DNA from: Clostridium sp. CMCC3677
Lineage (GTDB): Bacteria > Bacillota > Clostridia > Clostridiales > Clostridiaceae
Length of the DNA stretch: 64,000 nt
Reading direction: 5' to 3'
Assembly: GCF_023845585.1 (NCBI RefSeq)
Contig: NZ_JAMQHS010000009.1
Coordinates: 62,001 to 126,000, forward strand
The translations under genes were made by a program, and so were the position numbers. The notes beneath the pieces were generated by a model that ran no database searches, was not told the origin of the DNA, and saw only the letters and a program-made list of their open reading frames with translations. Shown one piece after another: positions 56,480 through 64,000 of this stretch. Within the stretch, counting starts at the first letter, position 1. Every line of letters begins with the position of its first letter.

Positions 56480-57526
56480 ATGAACCGATTAAAAAACACA
56501 TTAAAAGTAATATTAATAGGAATAATTATAATAGCTTCTACAAACATAAATGTTTATGCATCAGAAACGTTTTATGATTCTAATAAATTAAAAAATGAAA
56601 TTTATGATAATTTAAAAGATTGGGAAACAGAATTTACTCTTAATTATTTTGGTGATAATATTCAATCTGTATTAGATAGTGCAATAGATAGTGAGGATTA
56701 CTTAGAAAGATCAGTGTCTTCATATAATATTAAAATTAATGGAGCAAAAAATAAATTTACAATACAATATAGAACAACTAAATCTCAAGAAGATTTTATA
56801 GATAGCGAATTAAAAAGAATAGTAAATAATTTAATAGATCCTAATATGAGCACAATAGATAAAGTTATAGCTATAAATAATTATTTGGTTAAGATATACA
56901 AATATGATTATAGTATAAAGTCTGATAATGTATATTCTGCATTAACAACAAAAGAAACTATTTGCCAAGGTTATGCTATGACAGCATATAAAATGTTTAA
57001 GATATTAGGAATAGAATCTAGAATAGTTAGTGGTACTATGAATGGGACAGGACATGCTTGGAATTTAGTTAATATCAATGGAAATTGGTACAATTTAGAT
57101 ATAACTAATAATGATAATATAATTAGAGATAAATATTTACTTGTCAGTGATGATTTTTTGATAAACAATGGATTTTATTGGAATAAGTCTAAGTATCCAA
57201 CTGCATATTATAACTATTATAATATTCCAAAGACTTTTACAGATTACAATAATGATAATGAGAAGGATGTATCGAGTTATTATAATGGTGGATATTGGTA
57301 CAGTGAAAAAGGCTATTGGCACTATTTTAGATTTAGTGGAAGAGATGCAAGAGGATGGCTTAAAAACGATGGGAATTGGTATTACTTTGATAATGATGGA
57401 AAAATGAAAGTTGGTTGGATATTAGATAATGGAACATGGTATTATTGTTATTCAAATGGACAAATGGCTTATAATACAATGATAGGAAAATATAAATTAG
57501 ATGGTAGTGGAGCTTTAGTAAATTGA
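56480..57526 (+). CDS. Secreted transglutaminase-like protein with wall-binding repeats
   Basis: The 348-residue protein has a signal peptide (LKVILIGIIIIASTNINVYA), a transglutaminase-like domain with a complete Cys-His-Asp triad (C162 in TICQGYA, H192 in GTGHAWNL, D207 in WYNLDITN), and about three C-terminal cell wall-binding repeats of the GWxxxxGxWYYF type (GWLKNDGNWYYFDNDGKMK; GWILDNGTWYYCYSNGQM). Only a few repeats are present where related clostridial proteins often have more. It probably acts at the cell surface as a peptidase or cross-linking enzyme. GGGGGAG precedes the ATG. Substrate is unknown. Confidence 0.85.
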   Translation: MNRLKNTLKVILIGIIIIASTNINVYASETFYDSNKLKNEIYDNLKDWETEFTLNYFGDNIQSVLDSAIDSEDYLERSVSSYNIKINGAKNKFTIQYRTTKSQEDFIDSELKRIVNNLIDPNMSTIDKVIAINNYLVKIYKYDYSIKSDNVYSALTTKETICQGYAMTAYKMFKILGIESRIVSGTMNGTGHAWNLVNINGNWYNLDITNNDNIIRDKYLLVSDDFLINNGFYWNKSKYPTAYYNYYNIPKTFTDYNNDNEKDVSSYYNGGYWYSEKGYWHYFRFSGRDARGWLKNDGNWYYFDNDGKMKVGWILDNGTWYYCYSNGQMAYNTMIGKYKLDGSGALVN

Positions 57527-57613
57527 TATTTCAGAAAATGAGTCTAATTTGGTGTAATTTGTATTAAATTATCAATAAAAAAATTAAATATATAGTAAAA
57601 ACTTAATATACAT

Positions 57614-57665
57614 TTAAAAAACACTTATATTTTTATGCAAGAAAAAAATATAAGTGTTTTTTTTG
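57614..57665 (+). terminator. Terminator after the transglutaminase-like gene
   Basis: Long arms rich in A and T (AAAACACTTATATTTTT and its complement) form a stem of about 17 bp, followed by eight T. Confidence 0.85.
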
Positions 57666-57807
57666 AATAAAAGTATTAAATTTTGTAGAATTTTATGCCA
57701 AAAGATATATATTATATTGTAGACAAACTCAAATTATATGATAAAATAAATCCATAGGCATGAAATCAGTTGATTGGAGGGATAATTTAGTTAGTAATAT
57801 AGATTAA

Positions 57808-58007
57808 AGCGCCAGGACTTAAAATAATTTTTTGTTATTGTTTATTATTAAGAATAATTAATAGTAAATATCAAATAACTAAAATGAAATTAATTTTAAG
57901 TTGACGAGGTTGGGGAGTATCGAAACTTCGGCGGGTGCCCCACGGTATTTGCACTACCGTTAACAACTGGCAAAGCTATAAAGCAATTTATAGTACAAAT
58001 CCAGTTA
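57808..58007 (+). ncRNA. glmS ribozyme/riboswitch
   Basis: This is the self-cleaving glucosamine-6-phosphate-sensing RNA. Cleavage would fall between A57808 and G57809, just before GCGCCAGGACTTAAA. Core segments are all present: GTTGACGAGGTTGGGG, ATCGA, TTCGGCGGGTGCCCCACGG, the P3 hairpin ACGGTA/TACCGT and P4 AACTGG (57965-57970) with CCAGTT (58001-58006). The P2 arm is AT-extended. Product binding triggers cleavage and decay of the glmS mRNA. About 130 bases follow before the start codon. Confidence 0.95.
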
Positions 58008-58136
58008 GGTGTTAAAACCTTCTTAATTTAGATTTTGTATTTATGAGTATTATTATGCCTATTTTTAAATTTATAATTAGAGGAATCTAAAAGAGGTTGT
58101 AATTTTAATATTATGAATTAAGAAAGGAAGATTAAT

Positions 58137-59963
58137 ATGTGCGGAATAGTTGGATATTTAGGAAGTGGGAAAGCTACTTCATTTTTAATTAATGGATTAT
58201 CAAAGTTAGAATACAGAGGTTACGACTCAGCAGGAGTAGCTGTTGTTAATAATGGAGAAATTGAAGTAAGAAAATTCAAAGGAAGATTAGCTAATTTAGC
58301 AGATAATATAAAGGAAAATCCTGTTGAAGGAAACATGGGAATAGGACATACAAGATGGGCAACACATGGAGCTCCATCAGATGTTAATTCACATCCACAT
58401 TTAAATAGTAAAGAAACAATTGCTGTAGTTCAAAATGGAATAATTGAAAATTACTTAACATTAAGAACATGGCTTAAAGGAGAAGGATATACTTTTAAAT
58501 CAGAAACAGATACAGAAGTAATTCCTAATTTAATTGATTATTATTATGAAGGAAATTTATTTGAAGCTATAATTAAAACACTTAAGAGACTTGAAGGAAG
58601 TTATGCTTTAGGTGTTGTTTGTAAAGACGAGCCAGATAAATTAATAGCAGTAAGAAAAGAATGTCCTTTAATTGTAGGATTAGGAAAAGATGAATCATTC
58701 ATCGCATCAGATATTCCAGCTGTATTAAGCTATACAAGAGATGTATATCTTTTAGAAGATCATGAAATAGCTGTTCTTTCAAATGATGGAGTTAAGCTTT
58801 ATTCAACAGATGGAAAAGAAATACAAAAGGATATCTACCATGTTACATGGAGTGAAGATGCTGCTGAAAAAGGTGGATTTGAAGATTTCATGTTAAAAGA
58901 AATTCATGAACAACCAAGAGCTATAAGAGATACTATGGCTGGAAGAATTTCAATGGAAAAGAGTATGCTTTTAGATGATTTAAAAATAACTAAAGAAGAT
59001 TTAGAAAATACAGATAGAGTATTTATAGTAGCTTGTGGTACTGCATATCATGCTGGACTTGTAGGTAAAAACTTAATTGAATCATTTGCAAAAATCCCAG
59101 TAGAAGTTGATATAGCATCTGAATTCAGATATAGAAATCCATTAGTAACTGATAAATCTTTAGTTATTGTTATAAGTCAATCTGGAGAAACAGCAGATAC
59201 ATTAGCAGCTTTAAGAAATAGTAAAAATATTGGAGCTACTATAATAGCATTAACTAATGTAGTTGGAAGTTCAGTATCAAGAGAAGCTGATCATGTATTA
59301 TATACATTAGCAGGACCTGAAATTTCAGTTGCATCTACTAAGGCTTATACAACTCAAATAATCGGAATGTATATGATGGCTATGACATTTGCCAAAATAT
59401 TAGGAAGATTAAAGAGTGATAGATTAGAAAAATTAAAAGAAGAGTTATTAGATTTACCAGAAAAGGTAGAACTAGTTTTAGAAGATAGAGAAAAAATAAA
59501 AGCAATAGCTGAAAAAATGTATGAAGAAAAAGATGTATTTTATTTAGGTAGAGGTCTTGATTATGCAGTTGCATTAGAAGGATCACTTAAACTTAAAGAA
59601 ATATCATATATTCATGCTGAAGCATATGCTGGTGGAGAATTAAAACATGGTCCTATAGCTTTAATTGAAGAGGGAACAAATGTAATTGCTTTATTAACTC
59701 AAGAAGCTTTAAAAGAAAAAATGGTAAGTAATATTGTAGAAATTAAAGCAAGAGGAGCAAAAGTCATTGGAGTTTGTTATCAAGGAACTAAAGGATTAGA
59801 AGAAGTTCTAGATGAAGTAATTTACATTCCAAGAACTATGGATATGTTTGCACCGGTATTGAGTGTTGCTGCACTTCAATTATTATCATATTATGTAGCT
59901 AAAGCTAAAGGTTGCGATATAGATAAACCAAGAAATTTAGCTAAATCTGTTACTGTAGAATAA
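58137..59963 (+). CDS. glmS: Glutamine-fructose-6-phosphate aminotransferase
   Basis: GlmS makes glucosamine-6-phosphate from fructose-6-phosphate and glutamine, the entry to amino sugar and wall synthesis. The 608-residue protein begins MCGIVGYLGS, with the catalytic Cys exposed after Met removal. The glutaminase domain has GHTRWATHG and QNGIIENY. The isomerase domain (two SIS units) has ACGTAYHAGLVGK, SQSGETADTLAALR, SVASTKAYTTQ and the C-terminal PRNLAKSVTVE. GAAAGGAAG lies about 7 bases before the ATG. It is controlled by the ribozyme upstream and works with GlmM at 33 kb. Confidence 0.97.
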   Translation: MCGIVGYLGSGKATSFLINGLSKLEYRGYDSAGVAVVNNGEIEVRKFKGRLANLADNIKENPVEGNMGIGHTRWATHGAPSDVNSHPHLNSKETIAVVQNGIIENYLTLRTWLKGEGYTFKSETDTEVIPNLIDYYYEGNLFEAIIKTLKRLEGSYALGVVCKDEPDKLIAVRKECPLIVGLGKDESFIASDIPAVLSYTRDVYLLEDHEIAVLSNDGVKLYSTDGKEIQKDIYHVTWSEDAAEKGGFEDFMLKEIHEQPRAIRDTMAGRISMEKSMLLDDLKITKEDLENTDRVFIVACGTAYHAGLVGKNLIESFAKIPVEVDIASEFRYRNPLVTDKSLVIVISQSGETADTLAALRNSKNIGATIIALTNVVGSSVSREADHVLYTLAGPEISVASTKAYTTQIIGMYMMAMTFAKILGRLKSDRLEKLKEELLDLPEKVELVLEDREKIKAIAEKMYEEKDVFYLGRGLDYAVALEGSLKLKEISYIHAEAYAGGELKHGPIALIEEGTNVIALLTQEALKEKMVSNIVEIKARGAKVIGVCYQGTKGLEEVLDEVIYIPRTMDMFAPVLSVAALQLLSYYVAKAKGCDIDKPRNLAKSVTVE

Positions 59964-59988
59964 TAATTAAAATTTATAAAAGTTATAT

Positions 59989-60030
59989 AAGGCTAGTCAT
60001 TTTAATAGAATTAAAATGACTAGTCTTATA
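59989..60030 (+). terminator. glmS terminator
   Basis: GCTAGTCATTTTAAT and ATTAAAATGACTAGT form a stem of about 15 bp with a 3-base loop, followed by TCTTATATTT. Confidence 0.8.
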
Positions 60031-60053
60031 TTTATGTAAAGGGGGATGAGTTT

Positions 60054-60728
60054 ATGTATACTCCACGATATTATTTCAGTAATAATTTTAAAAAATATGA
60101 AGAATTATTTCGTACCAAGGAACATGAAGTAAAATATTACAAAAAGGGAGAATATCTATGTGATATAGATGATAGTATGAATACAATATTTTATATTGTA
60201 TCTGGCACAGTGAAATTATCTATGTTACATCCAAGTGGTAATGAAAAGAATTTTTCTTTTCATGGTAAGGGAACCATACAACCTTTTTATTATCCATCTG
60301 ATTGTAGCCTTGAGCATTCAGTATTACTTTTAGCAATATGTGATGTAGAGGTTTTAGCTTTCAAGAAAGATAACTTTGCAAATATTATTAAAGACAATCC
60401 TGAGCTATATGAAACTATGTTAGAAGGCTTTGTAAAAATGGTTAATTTATTAATGTATGATACTACAAATATTCTTTTTAATGATGGACTAGTTAAGATA
60501 TGTAATTTTTTATATTCGTGTTTAATGTCATCAGAATTTAAAGATGGTGTAATTAGAATATCTCAAAAGGATTTATCTGCAATTATTGGTATGAATAGAA
60601 CTAACACAGCTAAATATTTAAAACTTCTTCGTGAAAAAAATATTATTAAAACATCTATAAATAATATAACTATATTAGATGAAAAAAATCTTTTGAAGCA
60701 ATGCTCCAATGAATTATATAAAATATAA
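60054..60728 (+). CDS. Crp/Fnr-family transcriptional regulator
   Basis: This 224-residue protein has a cyclic-nucleotide-binding-like beta barrel at the N-terminus (about 20-125: YYKKGEYLCDIDDSMNTIFYIVSGTVKLSMLHPSG in parts) and a Crp-type helix-turn-helix at the C-terminus (ISQKDLSAIIGMNRTNTAKYLKLLREKNII). No Fnr-type cysteine cluster is seen, so an oxygen-sensing Fe-S cluster is unlikely; its ligand is unknown. GGGGG lies about 9 bases before the ATG. It is 250 bases upstream of the MATE gene and may regulate it. Confidence 0.87.
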   Translation: MYTPRYYFSNNFKKYEELFRTKEHEVKYYKKGEYLCDIDDSMNTIFYIVSGTVKLSMLHPSGNEKNFSFHGKGTIQPFYYPSDCSLEHSVLLLAICDVEVLAFKKDNFANIIKDNPELYETMLEGFVKMVNLLMYDTTNILFNDGLVKICNFLYSCLMSSEFKDGVIRISQKDLSAIIGMNRTNTAKYLKLLREKNIIKTSINNITILDEKNLLKQCSNELYKI

Positions 60729-60980
60729 TTCTTGTGTATTTAAAAGTACATAACTTTTATATTAAATGTGTTATCATCAACAGGACGTAAAGTTAAGTAT
60801 CCTGTATAAATTAAATGATGTTAAAAAATAGTATGTTGGATACATTAGTTTGTACCAAGGTACTTTTTTTATAAAGAAAATTATCTAAGAGGGTGTTTTA
60901 TGGTTAGTTAGCTAAAGGATAAAACTCAAAAAGATATTTGAGGTCTTAAGTAATATTATTAAAAAGTTAGGATGGTAAAA
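60729..60980 (+). promoter_or_regulatory. MATE gene leader with mutually exclusive hairpins and a terminator
   Basis: ACAGGA (60780-60785) can pair with TCCTGT (60800-60805), while the overlapping GTATCC (60797-60802) can instead pair with GGATAC (60838-60843). A short terminator follows: GTACC (60852-60856), GGTAC (60859-60863) and seven T. The arrangement looks like an attenuator or riboswitch. I could not match it to a known class by eye. Confidence 0.4.
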
Positions 60981-62324
60981 ATGGCAAGAAGTTTTAATTT
61001 AGTAAAGGATAGCGAAAGTAAATTATACTTAAAGTACTTAGCACCAAGTATATTTGGTATGATTATGCTATCAGGATATGTATTTGTAGATGCATTGTGT
61101 GTTGGTAGAGCATTAGGTGGCATTGGACTAGCTGCTTTGAATGTAAGTACTCCAACGATATCATTGATGTATGCAACAGGATTTCTTTTTGCAACAGGTT
61201 CTGCAACTATATATTCTATTTTTAAGGGTAAAAACGAAGATGAAAATGCTAGGAAGATGTATACTTTTGGATTTATCAGTGCATTAATTATGGGAATTAT
61301 TTATTGTATTTTAGGTATTGTATTTATTGATAAAATAGCATATTTCCTTGGTGCAACTGACAATACAATTAAAATGACTAAACAGTATATGTTAACAATT
61401 TTGAGTTTTGCTCCATTTTTTGTTTTAGATATTTTTATGAATGTTTTTGCAAGAAATGATAAAGCACCTCATATATCAATGTTAGCAACTATTGCTTGTT
61501 GTTCACTTAATATTGTATTAGATGTATTATTTGTTTTTGGATTCCACTTAGGTATGTTTGGAGCAGCAATAGCTACAGCTATTTCAACAGTAGTGAGTTT
61601 TACAATAACATTTTCTTATTCATTAAGTAAAAAATCAGGACTTAAGTTAAAAAGATTTATACCAAGATTAAATGATTTTTTAAGAATAGTAACCAATGGA
61701 GTAAGCAGTTTTATTAGCGAAATGTCAGTAGGGGTAGTTACTATTGCTTTTAACAGAGTAATTTTAAGCCAGATAGGTGAAATTGGAGTATCAGCTTATG
61801 GAATTATAGCTAATATAAATCTAATATTTTTCTCAATTTTTATGGGAAATGCTCAAGCAATGCAACCTTTAGTTAGTATTAACTATGGAGCTAATGAATA
61901 TAAAAGAACTTTTAACTTTTTCAAACTAGGAGTTACGTTTGCTATGGGAGTTGGAGTAATATTTACTTTTGCATCGATATTTTTCTCTTATCAATTAAGC
62001 TCTTTATTTGTAACTGATCCAAAAATTATAAAAGTGACTGCATCAGCAATTAAAATATATGGACTAGCATATCTTATAATGGGAATAAATTTATTATTTG
62101 ATGCATTCTTTTATTCAGTTGAAAAACCTAAATTCGCAGTTAGTATATCTTTATCAAGAGCATTAATTATTGTTTTAAGCATGTTATTTATTCTTTCACA
62201 TGTTTTTGGAAGCGTAGGAATATGGATGACAGTTCCAGTTACAGAAGTTTGTACGTTATTCATTGGAATTACTTTATTTATAAAATATAAACACAATCAG
62301 TTATCATTAAGTATAGAAAGTTAA
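60981..62324 (+). CDS. MATE-family multidrug efflux transporter
   Basis: This 447-residue protein has twelve predicted membrane helices in two MatE halves: the first begins YLAPSIFGMIMLSGYVFVDALCVGRALG, and the second near residue 230 (FLRIVTNGVSSFISEMSVGVV). Features such as GNAQAMQPLVSINYGAN are typical. It would export cationic compounds using Na or H gradients. AGGA at 60968-60971 favours the ATG at 60981 over 60972. The leader described upstream may control it. A 217-bp hairpin element starts 32 bases after its stop. Confidence 0.88.
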   Translation: MARSFNLVKDSESKLYLKYLAPSIFGMIMLSGYVFVDALCVGRALGGIGLAALNVSTPTISLMYATGFLFATGSATIYSIFKGKNEDENARKMYTFGFISALIMGIIYCILGIVFIDKIAYFLGATDNTIKMTKQYMLTILSFAPFFVLDIFMNVFARNDKAPHISMLATIACCSLNIVLDVLFVFGFHLGMFGAAIATAISTVVSFTITFSYSLSKKSGLKLKRFIPRLNDFLRIVTNGVSSFISEMSVGVVTIAFNRVILSQIGEIGVSAYGIIANINLIFFSIFMGNAQAMQPLVSINYGANEYKRTFNFFKLGVTFAMGVGVIFTFASIFFSYQLSSLFVTDPKIIKVTASAIKIYGLAYLIMGINLLFDAFFYSVEKPKFAVSISLSRALIIVLSMLFILSHVFGSVGIWMTVPVTEVCTLFIGITLFIKYKHNQLSLSIES

Positions 62325-62356
62325 TAATTTTTATTTTAAAATTTTGTTTAATATTT

Positions 62357-62573
62357 GGCTATGTTTTAGTAGTGTGTTGATATATACATAAGTAAAATGG
62401 ACTGAGTAATTGAACTTAGGAATGCTAAAATGAGTATAGTCCCATTTTAGCTTGCTCCCAATGTAAAATTGAGACAAGCAGTAAATGTGACAATACTCAT
62501 TAAGAATTCTCAAAGTCCAATTACAATGCCATTTCACCTATTTTATATATCAACACATATTTAAAACAGAGCC
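62357..62573. repeat. Dispersed hairpin element, copy 4 (full length, MITE-like)
   Basis: The element starts GGCTATGTTTTAG and ends AAAACAGAGCC. Its left and right arms, about 100 bases each, are similar as inverted repeats along nearly their whole length (for example GTGTTGATATATA on both arms). It therefore forms one long imperfect palindrome. The flanks TAATATTT (62349-62356) and TAAAATTT (62574-62581) match at 7 of 8 positions, as expected for an 8-bp target duplication. No transposase is encoded. Any reading frame across it is only hairpin sequence. Confidence 0.75.
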
Positions 62574-62624
62574 TAAAATTTATATTAATTAATATATAGT
62601 CTTTATTTTTTTATGTAAAAATGA

Positions 62625-62745
62625 TATAATTTACAAATTGAATATATTTACATAAGTTTGATAGAAGATAAATTTAATGATTACTTTAGTGATTGAGAGA
62701 AAGTATGAAATAATTTAAGTATTATTTTGTGCTTTTTTTTTATAC
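62625..62745 (+). ncRNA. Possible short transcript or attenuated leader upstream of the phosphohexomutase
   Basis: A TATAAT (62625-62630, -35 weak) is followed about 110 bases later by a terminator-like hairpin (AAATAAT / ATTATTT, about 62710-62730) and a run of nine T ending near 62742. This could give a roughly 110-base RNA, or a leader that limits the downstream gene. No known family is recognised. The remaining bases to 62918 are AT-rich with no gene. Confidence 0.3.
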
Positions 62746-62918
62746 ATAGAACTAATTATTACTTAATAAAAACGCTATAATATTCAAACAAATAAAAGTA
62801 AAATAAGTATAAAAATGGTTTTATTATGATATTATATTATCATAATAGAATAAGAAATTACTCAACATGATAATTAGTTTATTTAAATTATAATAAATTA
62901 TTAAATAGGGGGATGGGT

Positions 62919-64000
62919 ATGAACAATAACTGTTTGCATGACTTACAAAATGGAAGTGACATTAGAGGAATTGTATTAACTAATGAAGATCAAGTTATAA
63001 ATTTAACTAATAAAGAAATTAAAATTATAACAATAGCATTTCATGAATGGTTAAAAAATAAAAATAAGCTTAATAATTTAAAAATTTCAGTGGGGATAGA
63101 TTCTAGAATAACGGGAAATGAATTTAAACACACTATAATCAACACATTAGTCGCGTGTAAAGTCACAGTATATGATTGCAAATTATCAACTACACCATCA
63201 ATGTATATGACAACTATTATGGATGATTATAAATGTGATGGAGCTATAATGATAACTGCAAGTCATCTTCCTTATTATTATAATGGCATAAAACTATTTA
63301 CTAAAAATGGATGTTTAGATAAAGAAGAAATTAAAGAGGTATTAAATATAGCATCAAAATATGAAGACAATAAAGAAAATGTTTTTGTAAGTGAAATGGA
63401 AGCTAGAAGAATGACTATTTTTAAGCCACTTATTAATGATTATTCTAAACTCTTAGTAGAAAAAATAAGAAAAGAAATTAATTCTTCAGAAAATTACAAT
63501 AAGCCTTTAACAGGAATGAAAATTATATTAGATGCAGGAAATGGTTCAGGAGGATTTTTCAAAGAAAAAGTATTAGAAGAATTAGGTGCTGACACAACAG
63601 GAAGTCAATTTATAGAGCCTGATGGTACATTTCCTAATCACATTCCAAATCCAGAAACAGATATTTCTATGAATTTAATAAGTAATGCAGTTATAGATAA
63701 CAATGCTGATTTAGGAATTATTTTTGATACAGATGTAGACAGAGCTGCTTTGGTTGGAAGAGAAGGTAGATTTATAAATAGAAACTCTTTAATTGCACTT
63801 ATTTCTGCAATTGTATTAAAAGAACACAAAGGATCTACTATAGTTACTGATTCAGTGACATCCGATGGAGTAAGCAAATTTATAAAAAAATTAGGTGGTA
63901 AACATCATAAGGTTAAAAAGGGATATAAAAATATTATAAATGAGGCTATGAAACTAAATAATAAAAGGGAAGAATGTTATGTAGCTATTGAAACATCAGG
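62919..64000 (+). CDS. Phosphoglucomutase/phosphomannomutase (3' partial)
   Basis: An open frame runs from the ATG at 62919 to the end of the window (360 codons) and belongs to the alpha-D-phosphohexomutase family. The phosphoserine is S115 in ITASHLPYYYNGIKLF, the Mg loop is FDTDVDRAALVG (D270, D272, D274), and the sugar-binding IETSG begins as the window ends. The N-terminus NGSDIRGIVL replaces the usual FGTxGxRG motif. AGGGGGA lies 5-6 bases upstream. It differs from the GlmM at 33 kb, so it is more likely a phosphogluco/mannomutase; specificity is not certain. Confidence 0.85.
   Translation, partial: MNNNCLHDLQNGSDIRGIVLTNEDQVINLTNKEIKIITIAFHEWLKNKNKLNNLKISVGIDSRITGNEFKHTIINTLVACKVTVYDCKLSTTPSMYMTTIMDDYKCDGAIMITASHLPYYYNGIKLFTKNGCLDKEEIKEVLNIASKYEDNKENVFVSEMEARRMTIFKPLINDYSKLLVEKIRKEINSSENYNKPLTGMKIILDAGNGSGGFFKEKVLEELGADTTGSQFIEPDGTFPNHIPNPETDISMNLISNAVIDNNADLGIIFDTDVDRAALVGREGRFINRNSLIALISAIVLKEHKGSTIVTDSVTSDGVSKFIKKLGGKHHKVKKGYKNIINEAMKLNNKREECYVAIETS

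Noticed and set aside
57137..57407. Short frames overlapping the end of the transglutaminase-like gene on both strands
   Set aside because: Ile-rich shadow frames without starts or motifs; the main frame carries the conserved repeats.
62331..62537. A 68-codon reverse-strand frame across the 62.4 kb element
   Set aside because: It lies almost entirely in the palindromic repeat, has no ribosome site and no recognisable domain, so it is a by-product of the hairpin sequence.

Overview
The window is about 64 kb of very AT-rich DNA. Its coding style (strong GGAGG-type ribosome sites, A/T-ending codons) and gene content point to an anaerobic, spore-forming, butyrate-producing Firmicute, most likely Clostridium sensu stricto (cluster I). 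Supporting markers are the ptb-buk butyrate genes, a CwlD-type germination amidase and a SleB-type cortex hydrolase, an ECF transporter-truA-rplM-rpsI ribosomal block, a glmS ribozyme, and a two-subunit Fe-S fumarase. I found no rRNA, tRNA, CRISPR array, prophage or full-length insertion sequence. Species-level assignment is not possible from what I can see.

Layout. 1-5 kb: end of ecfT, truA, rplM-rpsI behind a textbook promoter and structured leader, a Na/Pi cotransporter, cwlD. 5-9.4 kb: a membrane-anchored protein of unknown function, fumarase alpha/beta, a YitT-family protein and a TPR protein. 9.4-12 kb: an OmpR-type two-component system. 12-15.5 kb: class I ribonucleotide reductase (large and small subunits) with an NrdR-box-like operator. 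15.7-18.5 kb: PTS enzyme I and a pair of short chromate-transporter proteins. 18.7-23 kb: a TPR membrane protein, an isoaspartyl dipeptidase, and a reverse-strand pair (coiled-coil membrane protein plus SleB-like hydrolase). 23-35 kb: the c-di-AMP pair cdaA-cdaR, an FAD dehydrogenase, ptb-buk, HD hydrolase-folP-folBK, an AIM24 protein, a YerC/TrpR-like regulator and glmM. In many Firmicutes cdaA, cdaR and glmM are adjacent; here about 8 kb separates them.

35-43.5 kb is a branched-chain amino acid operon, ilvN-leuCDB-ilvD-ilvB-ilvC, preceded by a leader with a terminator hairpin. 43.8-49.6 kb is an alpha-glucoside utilisation locus: a small GIY-YIG protein, a LacI regulator, an oligo-1,6-glucosidase, a PTS EIICB and an endonuclease/exonuclease/phosphatase-fold protein. 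Three near-identical LacI-type operators and one cre-like site lie in this locus. 49.7-56.1 kb is a MarR-controlled RND efflux operon (lipoprotein adaptor, RND pump, and a TolC-like protein that is unexpected in a single-membrane organism). 56.5-64 kb holds a transglutaminase-like wall protein, glmS with its ribozyme, a Crp/Fnr regulator, a MATE transporter behind an attenuator-like leader, and the start of a second phosphohexomutase.

The most interesting non-gene signal is a family of dispersed hairpin elements sharing a GGCTATGTTTTAG-like end. The copies lie at about 29.2, 40.7, 56.1 and 62.4 kb, with a possible degenerate fifth at 50.4 kb. All four clear copies sit just downstream of stop codons. 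The 62.4 kb copy is a roughly 217-bp imperfect palindrome flanked by a near-perfect 8-bp direct repeat, which suggests a non-autonomous mobile element (MITE). One short copy lies inside the ilv operon. Many start codons were moved from the longest reading frame to the start that has a properly spaced ribosome site; the entries say where.
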